Under the pieces are notes generated by a model. It was not told where the DNA came from, ran no database searches, and saw only the letters and a program-made list of their open reading frames with translations. Shown here one piece after another: positions 1-9,479 of a stretch of 64,000 bases of DNA. Source of the DNA: Azorinus chamasolen (taxonomy: Eukaryota > Mollusca > Bivalvia > Cardiida > Solecurtidae); the NCBI GenBank assembly GCA_963576725.1, contig OY755242.1:30589225-30653224 (forward strand). The letters are read 5' to 3'. Within the stretch, counting starts at the first letter, position 1, and the number at the start of each line of letters is the position of its first letter. A program made the position numbers and the translations under genes.

Positions 1-640
1 GAAGGCGAACATTCTAACTGGTTTATCTTTAACCAACTCTATCATATTGACCCCTTTTGAAGCCTCTGTAAATATCAACTTTTGATACCAGCGTGATAAA
101 TAGAACTTTTGCTCAATAGGACAAAATGCGTTCTTAATCACAATGGCTTAAAACTACACAATTCCAAGTTTTTCTTTTTTCTGGTTAGTGCTTTTTTCAG
201 TAGATTTATGAAAAAAGCATTGTGAGAACCATCATATGAGAACAATGGTTTAAGAGAAACAGTAAGTGTTATCCCCTCGCTTGCTATTTACGTCAATATA
301 CCTACCTGTAAATAGTGAAGACCCAGATGAGACAGCTCCTGCAGGAGCTGTCTCATCAGGGTCTGCGCTATTTACAAGTTGATTGTGCAACCAGTGCACT
401 CCACAGCAGTGATTGCACAGCGAAATACTTATACACAGTGAAGATATATGTAATTATATAACAGGACATGGGTAAAGAAGGAGAAATACATTTTAAAATT
501 CAGCAAGCGAAGGGATAAGCAGTTGTCTTTCCGTTTGTATGTACCTAGCGTACGCTTGGAGTTTTCACCATGACTGTGGTACGGTATCAACTCTTTCGCT
601 GCCACATGTGGTCGTCTACAAACCTTTGCGTCTGTTACAA
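1..640 (+). repeat. Old dispersed repeat, split by a MITE
   Basis: Bases 1-268 and 519-640 align by eye with 49,401-49,620 and about 49,850-49,920. Shared blocks include ACATTCTAACTGGTT near the start and TTTCCGTTTGTA near the end. The hairpin MITE at 269-518 sits between the two blocks in this copy. No coding content is visible. The repeat class is unknown. Confidence 0.5.
269..518. mobile_element. Hairpin MITE with 16-bp terminal inverted repeats
   Basis: The ends are TTATCCCCTCGCTTGC at 269-284 and the reverse complement of TTATCCCTTCGCTTGC at 503-518, differing at one position. Inside lies a near-perfect palindrome at 308-375 with a perfect 32-bp core at 326-357 centred on CAGCTCCTGCAGGAGCTG. 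There is no ORF, so it is non-autonomous. The ends resemble the CCCTT-type ends of the MITE at 53,471-53,703, which has TTAA duplications, so a piggyBac-like origin is possible. No clean target duplication is visible here. Confidence 0.65.
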
Positions 641-697
641 TTTTCATTTGTTTTTATTTTTCTTCATCGTTATTTCAAAACTAGACACAATCACAAG

Positions 698-754
698 CAG
701 TTTGGATCCTGATCAGAGGCCGAGTTACTAAGCGTCTCATCTGGATCCAAACTG
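698..754. repeat. Short inverted repeat, MITE-like hairpin
   Basis: Twelve-bp perfect arms, CAGTTTGGATCC at 698-709 and GGATCCAAACTG at 743-754, enclose a 33-bp loop containing GAGTTACTAAGCGTCTCATC. A related but degraded hairpin lies at 57,072-57,132 and a half copy at about 4,796-4,835. It is probably the core of a MITE whose ends I could not place. Confidence 0.5.
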
Positions 755-769
755 TTTGCATAGGTAATC

Positions 770-2030
770 ACATAGCGATATTGGCAGCGAATCGTACCAT
801 AAAATAGTATCAGCTCGAAAACAGTTTCTACAAACTATAGATTCCGAACTTATTATATGGGCACTGAAATTCTGCTATTACCCCAAAGGGCACACGAATT
901 ATTTGGAAATCCCAGTCTTTTGCTTTTCTACCGGTGAACTGTCAACGAAACATGAACCAATTTTCTTCCTGTTTCATTTCAGACTACTTTCTGAGCCAAC
1001 TACTGAGGTATAATTATGTAATGTAACCGGGTGTAAGAGAGTGATACAGCGGTTATTTATATATACATACAACATGGGAAATAATTCATACACACTGTAG
1101 ATTTATTTAGTAACTTTGTTGACGTTCTTGAATGTATCAACACAATACATATACAGTAAAACCTCTTGAAAGCGATGTATAGTTATTTGTCTTAACCATA
1201 ACTCCATGAATATCAATGCAAGAAATAATAACATCATGAATATTAATTAATTGTTTTGTTATAATGGGACTATGAACAAGGGGGTGTTTATCATGATAGA
1301 ATCGGTTGAATAATCAACAAGAGTACCGGGGACCGAGCAAAGGACACCATTCAAGAGGTGAACAGGGAACCTGCGCCCGGGCCAGAAGTCGGGAACCTAG
1401 TGGCAACTGACAACTGGGGAATATACTGCACCCCAGAGGAACGAAACTGGACAGGGAGATGAAGCTGGGCATCCGCAGCAGGTCAGACACACTTTATGAT
1501 TGTCCCAGTCTGTCGCGAATTGCCCGCAAGAAGCATTGCTTTGGTCAGGCATGCTGTGATAATTAATCAAGCAAATACATAAGACATTGCGAGTAATTTC
1601 AAATTATGCAATGCTAATATGGCTAAACATAAGCTGCTGATTGCAGCTAAGATGCTATATATTTTCTATTGTACTTTAAAATACTTAATAATATTCATGA
1701 GTAGAAAATTGATATTCTTCATCAAAAACATTCATGAGGCTCAATTCCTCCGCTGCATTTTCTTACAAGAAATGTTCACATACATGTATATTGCAACATA
1801 CATGTAGTAGAAATGCTTATATTCATTATCTACATATTTATATACATAAATATCAATAGTCCTGTTTCAGTCTGTATCAAGTTCCGTACTGGTTTCCTAA
1901 AATAATCTCAGATAAGAAGAACAGCTCATGTAAGTGTGTTTATTTTTACTCTCATTAATATTCATAAATGTACAGTCGGCTGAGCGGTCATTCGGACTGA
2001 AAGTAGTCTATAACTAGGTACTTTACTTTT
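770..2030. other. No gene recognised
   Basis: This is AT-rich sequence with several CATGAATATT / AATATTCATG motifs and a slightly GC-richer patch at about 1,325-1,550. Only short random ORFs are present. The block near 1,230-1,270 (ATCATGAATATTAATTA) also occurs near 49,650, consistent with old repeat DNA. Confidence 0.4.
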
Positions 2031-2035
2031 CTAGC

Positions 2036-3200
2036 TCACCAGAGCACAACGTGATCAGGTTGAACTTTTGTGATCGCCTGATGTCCGTCGTCCGTCAGCG
2101 CGCGTGGTTCGTCGTCCGTCATCAACACTTTGAACCTCTTAGAATATTCTCCTCTGAATCTACAGGATTCTCAACTTTCATCTTTAGCACATAGCATCAT
2201 ACAAAAGTTATATAAATTATGCCCCTGGGGTCAAAATTGGCACCGCCCCAGGGGTGCCTTGTTTTCAGTAGAAACATATAGTTAAACTTTGAAAATCTTC
2301 TCCTCTGAAACTGGACGGTTCTCAGATTTCATATTTGGCACATAACATCATGTTCAGGTCCTCTACAAAAGATGTATAAATTATGTCACTGGGGTCAAAA
2401 TTGGGCCCGCCCCAGGGGTGGCCAGTTTTCAATGGAAACATATTTATAGTGAACACTTTGAAAATCGTGTCCTCTGAAACTTGAAGGTCCTCTGCTTTCA
2501 TATTTAGCACATATCATCATGTTCAGGTCCTCTACTAAAGTTATATAAATTGTGCTCCTGAGGTAAAAATTGGCCCCTCCCCAGGGGTGGTCAGTTTTTT
2601 AATAGAAACATATAGTAAAACGTTTGAAAATCTTCTCCTCTGAAACTGGAAGTTTCTCAGCTTTCTTATTTGGTACATAGCATCATGTTTAGGTCCGCTA
2701 CAAAAGTTATATAAATTATGCCCCTGGGGTCAAAATTGCCCCCGCCCCAGGGGTGCCTTGTTTTCTATAGAAACATATAGTAAAACTATGAAAATATTCT
2801 CCTCTGCATCTGTAAGGTTATCAGCTTTCATATTTGGCACATAGCATCATGTTCAGATCCTCTACAACAGTTATATCAATTATGCCTCTGGGGTCAAAAT
2901 TGGCCCGCCCCAGGGGTAGCCAGTTTTCAAACATATAGTGAAAACTTTGAAAATCTTCTACCTTGAAACTGGAAGGTTCTCAGCTTTCATATTTGACAGA
3001 CAGCATCATATTCAGGCCCTCTATGCCCATGGGGTAAAAATTGCCTCCGCCCTAGGGGTGCTTTGTTTTCAATAACTTTGAAAATCTTCTTCTGCAACTG
3101 GAAGGTTCTCAGCTTTAATATTTTGCACATAGCATCATGTTCAGATCATCTACAATAAATTAATAAAGTTAATAAATTATGGCCCTGGGGTCAAAATGTA
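2036..3200. repeat. Tandem array, about 7 units of 150-170 bp
   Basis: Each unit repeats the order CTCCTCTGAAACTGGA, CTCAGCTTTCATATTTGG, CACATAGCATCATGTTCAGG, TATATAAATTATGCCCCTGG, GGTCAAAATTGGC and CCCCAGGGGTG. Units start near 2,145, 2,297, 2,465, 2,632, 2,800, 2,955 and 3,088. A TAGCTCACCAGAGCACAACG leader with repeated GTCCGTC precedes the array. Units diverge visibly and the last two are shortened. It has no coding potential. Confidence 0.8.
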
Positions 3201-3209
3201 TCCAGAGGT

Positions 3210-3935
3210 CCCCAACGAACAATTTAAACCTGAATTCAATAACTCTGGTACATTAATAGGCCTCTCAGACTAAACAACTAATTCCCTTTCTCTAAAAACA
3301 ACGCATTTTTTACGTCCTCATTAATATTCATAAGAATACATTTATAATTATTAATAGAATTACATATCATATTCAAGCGATATATGTCTGCTTTACTTTA
3401 GTTCTTGATTTGTCTTTCTATTGCCTCTAAAATCAAAGTTATGGCACATTTTCTTAACCAAGATAGTTTCCAAAATTACCTAGGGTTACCATGGAAAGCG
3501 TTACATAAAACATAGTCCGGACAAACTTATTTTTACTGCATGCTCCAAATACGCTTTGACGACCCCAACGGACAATTTAAACCTAAATTCAATAACACTT
3601 GTGCATTAGTAGGCCTCTCAGACTAAACAACAAACACCATTGTCCTTAAAAAAATCCGCATGTTTTACTTCCTCATTTATATTCATAAGAATACAGTTGT
3701 GAATATCAAAAGCATTACTTATCATAATTATTCAAGATATATGTCTCTGCTTTACCTTGTTCTTGTTTTGTCCTTCTATTGCCTCTAAAAGCAAAGTTAT
3801 GAAACGTTTTCTTAACCAAGGGAGTTTCGAAAATTACCTCGGGTTACCATGGAAACCGTTAAAAATAGCTGGGACAACATTATTTTGAAGGGCATGCTCA
3901 AAATGTGTTCTAAGGATGCCAACAAACAATTTGGT
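3210..3935. repeat. Tandem duplication, period about 353 bp
   Basis: Two units start at CCCCAACG (3,210 and 3,563), and a third begins and breaks off near 3,918. Both contain AATTTAAACC, AGGCCTCTCAGACTAAACAA, TATTCATAAGAATACA, TTCTATTGCCTCTAAAA and GGTTACCATGGAAA. Divergence is roughly 10-15 percent by eye, so the duplication is not recent. Confidence 0.75.
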
Positions 3936-3992
3936 ACCAATGAAAAAAGTCTAGGGGGATGCTACGGCAACCGTGACTAGGACCCAGTCTAA

Positions 3993-4400
3993 AAAGGAGT
4001 ACCGCCTTGGAACAGTGGGTGACAAAACCACCACTGATGATTTAAACCGGTTCACGGACGTCCTTACCTCACACTTATCTCAATGTCACCCTAGCTTAAC
4101 GAACAATGTATCCCCGCAAGACTTCCCCACAACATAGAAGACGGTAGACACAGGACAATATGTAAACCATAGAATGACAGCAACTGTGATTTCAAGTCCG
4201 TCAAATATGTACTCAATGACTTTGCTGAAGTCATAGCAAACTGCATGAAAGCCGTTAAGGGCACGACAGAGAAAGGGCAATACATGAGTCTGGTCAGCTC
4301 ATCCCATATCTTGGTTTAAGCGTATACCATCATAGAGTATAACCTCAACTGTCATCGAGCAAGCAAAGAAGGAAGCGTAGCTACCGACTGTGAAGGGGTC
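3993..4400 (-). repeat. Element X 3' tail, truncated copy
   Basis: The reverse strand matches the tail that follows the element X coding fragment at 9,490-10,011. It carries the CCGGTTTAAA core, GACGTCC, the CATGTATT block and the end of the ORF (4,320-4,400). It lacks both the outer TG-rich terminus and most of the coding part. Confidence 0.6.
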
Positions 4401-5021
4401 AACATGATTATTTTCATTCCAGAGCTCACTTCAGTTATCGTCATTTTGGTTTCAGACGCTGTTATTCTTAATTTCCAAACCAAGGGGACTAAGTTAATTT
4501 TAGTACGTGTTATATTTATGCAGCACCAGTTACATTGGGTTATAAAAGCATTGGTTACAATACCTTTCATTATTTATCAAATTACGGCTTTAAGAGTGTT
4601 TATTACGAAAGTCAGTACCAATCAGATACTTGCGAATGATCTGGGACTCAGCTAAAGGCATAAACCAGTCACATCGTTTCGCAAACACGCAGCTATATTT
4701 TCGCTGTCAAACAGCACAGTCTGCTTCACTTTGCAGTCGCTTCAATTCGTCGTCTGTTTTAAATTATAACCCCCTTCCTTTCTAAATTCTCATGAAACTC
4801 CGAGTTACTCATCGACTCACCTTGATCCAAAGTGTTCGTATAGTTATATACTGATTCGCCACATACAGCGGCGAAAACGTTAAACATAATTTAATGGTAA
4901 TACTTGATGATAATGCACTTAATGTGTCTTTTCATACGAGACCGATTTTATCATGCAACGTCACAAAATACAGTCACTTCCTACTAGCATAATATTTTCC
5001 ACGTCGACGCTGTATTTTGTG
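4401..5021. other. No gene recognised
   Basis: Noncoding sequence. It includes a degraded half of the GGATCC hairpin family at about 4,796-4,835 and a short inverted repeat (CACAAAATACAG at about 4,962, CTGTATTTTGTG at about 5,008). A 64-84 residue ORF at 4,404-4,655 has no recognisable features. Confidence 0.4.
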
Positions 5022-5545
5022 AGGTACCATCATAGAGTACTACCCTCGGCCTGTCATCGCGCAAGCAAAGAGGGAAGCGTAGCTACCGACTGTAAAAGGA
5101 TCGATAACCAAACATGCAGTGTGTTGCAATATAATAGGATCATAACCTTTCTTTTTAAATTTTTTAATGCGTTTTATAAACAAATCATGAAAATGGATAT
5201 GACCCCGAATTTTCCTAAGTTTGTAGATAACATCCCCATAAAATTCTGGTTGAGAAATGCCTTGTCGCAGTAACGTCCGTAGATTGCAATTATATTTACT
5301 AATGAGAGGTAAATTTCGATAATAAAATTTAGAAAAGGTTTTCCGAAGTTTGTGATATCTGTAACCTTGCTTAAGAAGTTTATCAGTTATAACTAAATTA
5401 CGTCTGTTAAAATCTTCAAGCAAAGAACAGGCTCGGGCAAACCTAATAAGTTGAGAAATATAAACACCATAAGATGTAGAACGTGGCACATCCCCATCTA
5501 GAAAAGGATAATTAACAATTTTAAAATTAAAATCTTCTCTTTTAT
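5022..5545 (-). pseudogene. Element X C-terminal coding fragment (copy B)
   Basis: The minus-strand reading frame gives about 165 residues (149 from the first ATG at 5,489) with motifs STSYGVYISQLIRFARACS, KQGYRYHKLRKTFSKFYYR and QPEFYGDVIYKLRK. These are shared with 9,490-10,011 and 25,016-25,598. I know this protein type as the region C-terminal to a reverse transcriptase core in elements common in invertebrate genomes, but I cannot name its clade. The catalytic RT motifs are absent. The fragment stops abruptly at 5,545, where the Penelope-like element begins. The intact version at 25,500 continues past this point, so the PLE or its target rearrangement interrupted it. Confidence 0.7.
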
Positions 5546-5656
5546 GTCAAAATACACGTCACATTTTTGTTACATGCATTCAGCCATAAAATCAAAGAGA
5601 ATAATGTTGATCCAGCGTCGTCTTGGTGACATTGGGTTGTTTTTTTAAAATGTCAT

Positions 5657-5708
5657 GACGTCATCAAAATGACGTCATCAAATGACGTCATGGGTACAAC
5701 GACGTCAT
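5657..5708. promoter_or_regulatory. Cluster of CRE-type TGACGTCA palindromes, PLE 3' side
   Basis: TGACGTCA occurs exactly at 5,657-5,664, 5,671-5,678 and 5,684-5,691, with CGACGTCA at 5,701-5,708 overlapping the end of the PLE ORF. This is the consensus site for CREB/ATF bZIP factors. Two more perfect sites lie beyond the other end at 8,106-8,113 and 8,127-8,134. Function is inferred from motif density only. Confidence 0.45.
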
Positions 5709-7906
5709 GCATGCATTAGCGCATTATCCTCTTTGATGTTACAGCCAAATGGTCTGTAGGTTCTCAGCCTCCATATCCAATCAGTTTCATGGATCTGTCT
5801 TTCAGTTCTACATGCATGGAACATCCGTTTCAAAACTACAAATCTCACATCATCACTGCTATGACCACCGATTCCAAAATGTCTATTTATTGGCTTCTCT
5901 CTCTCATGCCTCACATCACTCAAATGTTCTTTCATTCTCTCCCGAATTTCTCTCTCAGTTTCACCGACATACACCATTATATCGCATTTACTGCATTTAA
6001 TTGCATATACTACATTTCTTTCTCTACAGTTAATATTAGTTGACACATTGTAAACTGATTGCCTATTTGTGTCACTTATACTTGACATTTCAAGAATACT
6101 GCAAGTAGCACAACCCTGTGAACAGACTGTATTGCTTGGTCTAACAATCCTGTTAGTTTTTGAATGCACCAGTGTGTCACATAGATTTTTATCACGCCTG
6201 AATGCTACGATTGGCAGTTGTTGGAATACTTCTTTAAGCCGGTCTGATTGATGCAAAACTTTTGAATGTTTGTTTACAATGTAATGTATATTCGGTAGCA
6301 GATTTGAATACGTCAAAACTAAAGGGACCCTATTCATTTTCCTGTTAGATCTAACTGTTTGTTTCTTTACTAATGTGGCAGATCTGTCAAGTTTATCCAC
6401 CCTTACCAACTGATTTTCTATCATCCTACCACTATATCCTCTCTTCCTTAACTGACCCTTGAGTTTATTTCTTTCTCTAATATAGTCCGATTCTCTTTCA
6501 CATATACGCTTAATTCTTAGTCCCAAACCATATGCTATGCTCCTTTTTGTACTAGGAGGATGGCAAGAAGAATTATTAAGGTACAGCTGTTTGTCTGTTG
6601 GTTTTACATAAAGATCTGTGTATATATGACCATTGTCTATTTTAACTAGAGTATCCAGAAATTCTATCTGATCCAAACCATATCTAAGCTCTATACTAAT
6701 ATTCGGGTGAATACTGTTTGCATGTTTCGCAAAATCTTCCAGTTCTTGAACTGTACCATCCCAGATCCCGAAACCATCATCAATGAATCTCTTGTAAAAC
6801 ATTGGCACTTTTTTGTGTGACATCAATTCTTCATCCCATTTCCTCATATATGAACAAGCAAAATTCTTTCCTAATTTTGAACCAATTGCCACCCCATCTT
6901 TTTGTATGAAAGTGCTATCTCCAAAAGAAAATGTGTTGTTGTCTAAAACTGTTTGAATCATCTTAAGAACATTTTCTGTATCAATCAACGGATCACTTCT
7001 GTTTGCAAGGCCTTCCATACATGCATCTAGTCCCTCTTTCTTTGGGACTGATGGATACAACTTTGCTACGTCAAAACAGAATAAAATGCAATTTTCTGAA
7101 AGTGGTTCATTAATGTCTTTTAATTTGTTAATAAAATCAGTTGTATCTCTGATGTAGCTGGGTGAAGTTTCAACAAATTCACTAAGTTCATGCTCAGCAA
7201 CTTCAGCTAACCTCTCAGTGGCAGTACCCATGCCACTAACTATTGTTCTAAAAGGAGCAGTTGGTTTGTGAATTTTAGGGTTCCCTTTCAATTTACCTGG
7301 TCTGGAGTACTTTGGGATAAGATACTGTTTCATTTCTTTTGATATGGCACCTTCCCTAAACATTTTGTTTACTAGCTTTTTCACTTCTTTCAGGCTTATT
7401 TCAGTTCGGTCACTATTTGTTGCCTCATACGAATCACTTGTTAAAACCTCTTTCTTCATTGACTCTATGTATACTTCCTTATCTAAAACAACTATACCTG
7501 AACCCTTGTCTGCAGGTCTGATCACTATGTTTTCATTGTGCAAAAGTTCATAAAAAGCCTGTTTCTCATCTTTCGATATATTTAGCTGACTATTCTTTTT
7601 CAAACTATTGACTATGTCATTCTTAACCAGTTCTATATATAGGTCAAGATGCCTGTCCCTGCCTGAATTTGGTGTGAAGTTTCTATCTTTCTTCACTTTA
7701 AATTTATCACTAATATGATCATTATCGTCATCATGTAGATCTACACTATCATTTTCAAAGAAATACTCTTTCAGTCTCATTTGTCTTTCCCATTCAGAAA
7801 GATCTGATAACAGTTTTACCTTGTCTATTTTTGTCCTAGATGGTATAAATTTTAAACCCTTTTCTAAAAGTAATTCTTGTGCATTAGTAAGTGGGTAGCT
7901 AGACAT
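5705..7906 (-). CDS. PLE polyprotein: reverse transcriptase plus GIY-YIG endonuclease
   Basis: The ORF is 733 residues with no internal stop. The RT core has CFDVAKLYPSV at about residues 277-287, GVAIGSKLG near 339 and the catalytic FIDDG at about 374-378, which supplies the two metal-binding aspartates. The following EFLDTLVKI...KPTDKQLYL stretch is typical of the PLE thumb. Residues 595-620 contain two CxxC-like pairs. The C-terminal 110 residues form a GIY-YIG nuclease (VVYAIKC, MVYVGETEREIRERMKEH, and a late ETDWIWRLRT acidic residue). The family copies RNA into DNA at a nicked target. The ATG at 7,906 is followed by SSYPLTNAQ and no upstream in-frame extension was needed. Family assignment is firm. 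Present-day activity is only inferred from the open frame. Confidence 0.93.
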   Translation of the reverse strand: MSSYPLTNAQELLLEKGLKFIPSRTKIDKVKLLSDLSEWERQMRLKEYFFENDSVDLHDDDNDHISDKFKVKKDRNFTPNSGRDRHLDLYIELVKNDIVNSLKKNSQLNISKDEKQAFYELLHNENIVIRPADKGSGIVVLDKEVYIESMKKEVLTSDSYEATNSDRTEISLKEVKKLVNKMFREGAISKEMKQYLIPKYSRPGKLKGNPKIHKPTAPFRTIVSGMGTATERLAEVAEHELSEFVETSPSYIRDTTDFINKLKDINEPLSENCILFCFDVAKLYPSVPKKEGLDACMEGLANRSDPLIDTENVLKMIQTVLDNNTFSFGDSTFIQKDGVAIGSKLGKNFACSYMRKWDEELMSHKKVPMFYKRFIDDGFGIWDGTVQELEDFAKHANSIHPNISIELRYGLDQIEFLDTLVKIDNGHIYTDLYVKPTDKQLYLNNSSCHPPSTKRSIAYGLGLRIKRICERESDYIRERNKLKGQLRKRGYSGRMIENQLVRVDKLDRSATLVKKQTVRSNRKMNRVPLVLTYSNLLPNIHYIVNKHSKVLHQSDRLKEVFQQLPIVAFRRDKNLCDTLVHSKTNRIVRPSNTVCSQGCATCSILEMSSISDTNRQSVYNVSTNINCRERNVVYAIKCSKCDIMVYVGETEREIRERMKEHLSDVRHEREKPINRHFGIGGHSSDDVRFVVLKRMFHACRTERQIHETDWIWRLRTYRPFGCNIKEDNALMHA

Positions 7907-7967
7907 GTTAATAACTGATGTATCCTTATTTCTTTAAAAATGTGACGTGTATTTTGACATGATAATC

Positions 7968-7996
7968 TTTGACAAAGGCCCTTAGTGGTCGAAATA
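7968..7996 (+). ncRNA. Degenerate hammerhead-ribozyme-like motif
   Basis: The segment TTTGACAAAGGCC...GGTCGAAATATT resembles a hammerhead core: TGANNA, a stem II of GGCC pairing with GGTC (one G-U), then GAAA. PLEs are known to carry hammerhead motifs. Against it, the conserved G8 position reads A, and the motif lies on the strand opposite the PLE ORF. I regard it as a decayed or coincidental candidate. Confidence 0.25.
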
Positions 7997-8105
7997 TTAG
8001 ATCAGAGCAGTTTAAGTATTTATGTATTATATTAATTCCCTATTTTGGAATATTTACTTCATTGTAAAAGGATTAAATCAAGTTTGTTTATGTTGTAAAA
8101 GTCGA

Positions 8106-8134
8106 TGACGTCACTGCATGCCAACATGACGTCA
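8106..8134. promoter_or_regulatory. Pair of CRE-type TGACGTCA sites, PLE 5' side
   Basis: Perfect TGACGTCA octamers lie at 8,106-8,113 and 8,127-8,134, 21 bp apart and about 200 bp upstream of the PLE start codon on its coding strand. With the cluster at 5,657-5,708 they bracket the PLE. They could serve as promoter elements; this is inference. Confidence 0.4.
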
Positions 8135-8237
8135 CGTAATTCGTACTTGCATGTATTTTCATCCAGGGGACGAAACCGCTTTAGCAATCTTTCTATTTCT
8201 TCATTTTTTCCATTTTTCTTGGTGTTGCATGATAAAA

Positions 8238-8382
8238 GAATTACTATGCTAGTAGTTTGGAAGTTCAGCTGTATTTTGGCTCGTCAGAAAAGTAGTTAAA
8301 TGCTCGCCAAGGCTCGCATTTAACAACTTTTCTAACTCGCCGAAATACAGCTGAACTTCCAAACTACTAGCATAGTAATTCT
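8238..8382. repeat. Foldback (fully palindromic) element, 145 bp
   Basis: The left arm AGAATTACTATGCTAGTAG... (from 8,238) is matched by its reverse complement ending at 8,382. The arms run about 60-70 bp with few mismatches and meet at CTCGCCAAGGCTCGC near 8,303-8,317. There is no coding sequence. It would form a long hairpin in single-stranded DNA or RNA. No clear target duplication is visible. Confidence 0.75.
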
Positions 8383-8391
8383 TATGTATGC

Positions 8392-9137
8392 TCAATGTTA
8401 GTTTTATGATATAAATACAGCCAATAATTGTGGGTCTAGTTTTAGAGGTGTAACATGGAATAAAGTGTCTGTTGAGCAAGTAGTTAACTACAACCCAATG
8501 CAAAATGAGTTGTTGAGCCCAGGAGCTCTACAGATTTGAATTCTTCTGACGATTATAAGACAAGTATTGATACGCACTATATGATGGTATTTGCAATGCT
8601 ATTTGTATAGCATCAAATCGCTCGTTTGCATTATCTGATTTTAAACCTTATTTAAAGCCTTACTTGGACGATGCCATGAAGAATTTACATTATTATATGC
8701 GTCAGAAACGTAGAGTTTGGATCAATAATGGTAGGCTAAATAATCCTGATAATGGGCTGTACTTTCAGTATAAAGAGGCATAAAGAGTTTTCAGAATTCA
8801 TCATAGAAATTGTTAGAATAACTATTTAAAGCAGCTTAATGAAGAGATTGATGAGACAGCAGACGGCGACTCTTGCTACGTTTGGAAACTGATCAAAATA
8901 CGCACTGGTCGCTCTTCTAACAATTACTGTACTGCGATGAGATTTAATGATACAATACATGCTGAAACTATTGCTTGCCAATGGGGCCAGTATTATAGTA
9001 ATTTGTACACTGATATCCCCAGACATTCCTCTGACTATTGCTTTAAAGAAACACTGGATAAAGCTGTAGCAGGTCTTAATAATAGGTCACCGGACGAGTC
9101 GAGTTTTGAACCATCTATATATGCTTATGAATGAATG
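8392..9137 (+). pseudogene. LINE fragment: endonuclease-RT linker region
   Basis: Broken frames on the plus strand give MRQKRRVWINNG, FQYKEA, DETADGDSCYVWKLIKIRTG and a stretch ending in NRSPDESSFEPS at about 9,087-9,120. This is the linker between the APE endonuclease and RT of non-LTR elements (the CYVWKLI and TAMRFNDT pattern). Stops occur near 8,540, 8,780 and 8,815. The fragment ends where a separate repeat begins at 9,138, so the RT itself is missing. Confidence 0.6.
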
Positions 9138-9452
9138 ATGTCTGGAGGGGGAATTTTATTTACATTTTGACTTTGTTGAAAGTGGGATAAGGACGAGGTT
9201 GGGTACCCGTAAACCAGGTTTAAGTCCCCCAGTAGCTTATATTGGTTGCTGGCCGTTCCAAGGCGGCACTCCTGCTTTCAGCCTACGGTCAATTTTGTTG
9301 TTTAATATGCTTAATGTTTAATGTGTTTCGTCTTGATATGCGTCCTGTTATGTTTTGTCTTGTGGCTTTACCATTTCTTGCTAGATGGTGTTTGGTGCGG
9401 TGTCATTTCGTGTGTGGCTCTCCCTGTTTGACTATTTTTCCATATTTATTTA
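9138..9452 (+). repeat. Dispersed repeat B, copy 1
   Basis: It runs from TGTCTGGAGGGGGAATTTTA to GACTATTTTTCCATAT and is about 95 percent identical by eye to 23,649-23,962. It contains GGTTTAAGTCCC (resembling a Pol III B box) and GGCCGTTCCAAGGCGGCAC. The terminus resembles the GACTTTACTACTTTTCCAT end of element X tails, so the two families probably share a 3' end. There is no convincing ORF. Confidence 0.7.
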
Positions 9453-9479
9453 AAGAGGGTAACTCAATTAGTCTGGAGA

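Larger units (their letters stand above)
5546..7958 (-). mobile_element. Penelope-like retroelement (PLE)
   Basis: A 2.4 kb unit is bounded by a perfect 23-bp inverted repeat, 5,546-5,568 (GTCAAAATACAC...) and 7,936-7,958. It contains one long ORF combining RT and GIY-YIG endonuclease, the defining PLE layout. PLEs often carry complex terminal repeats, so the true limits may lie outside these inverted repeats. It abuts an interrupted element X fragment on its left. The uninterrupted ORF suggests a young copy. Confidence 0.8.

Noticed and set aside
2036..3935. CRISPR-like array
   Set aside because: Units of 150-170 and 353 bp without short repeat/spacer structure, in an animal genome.
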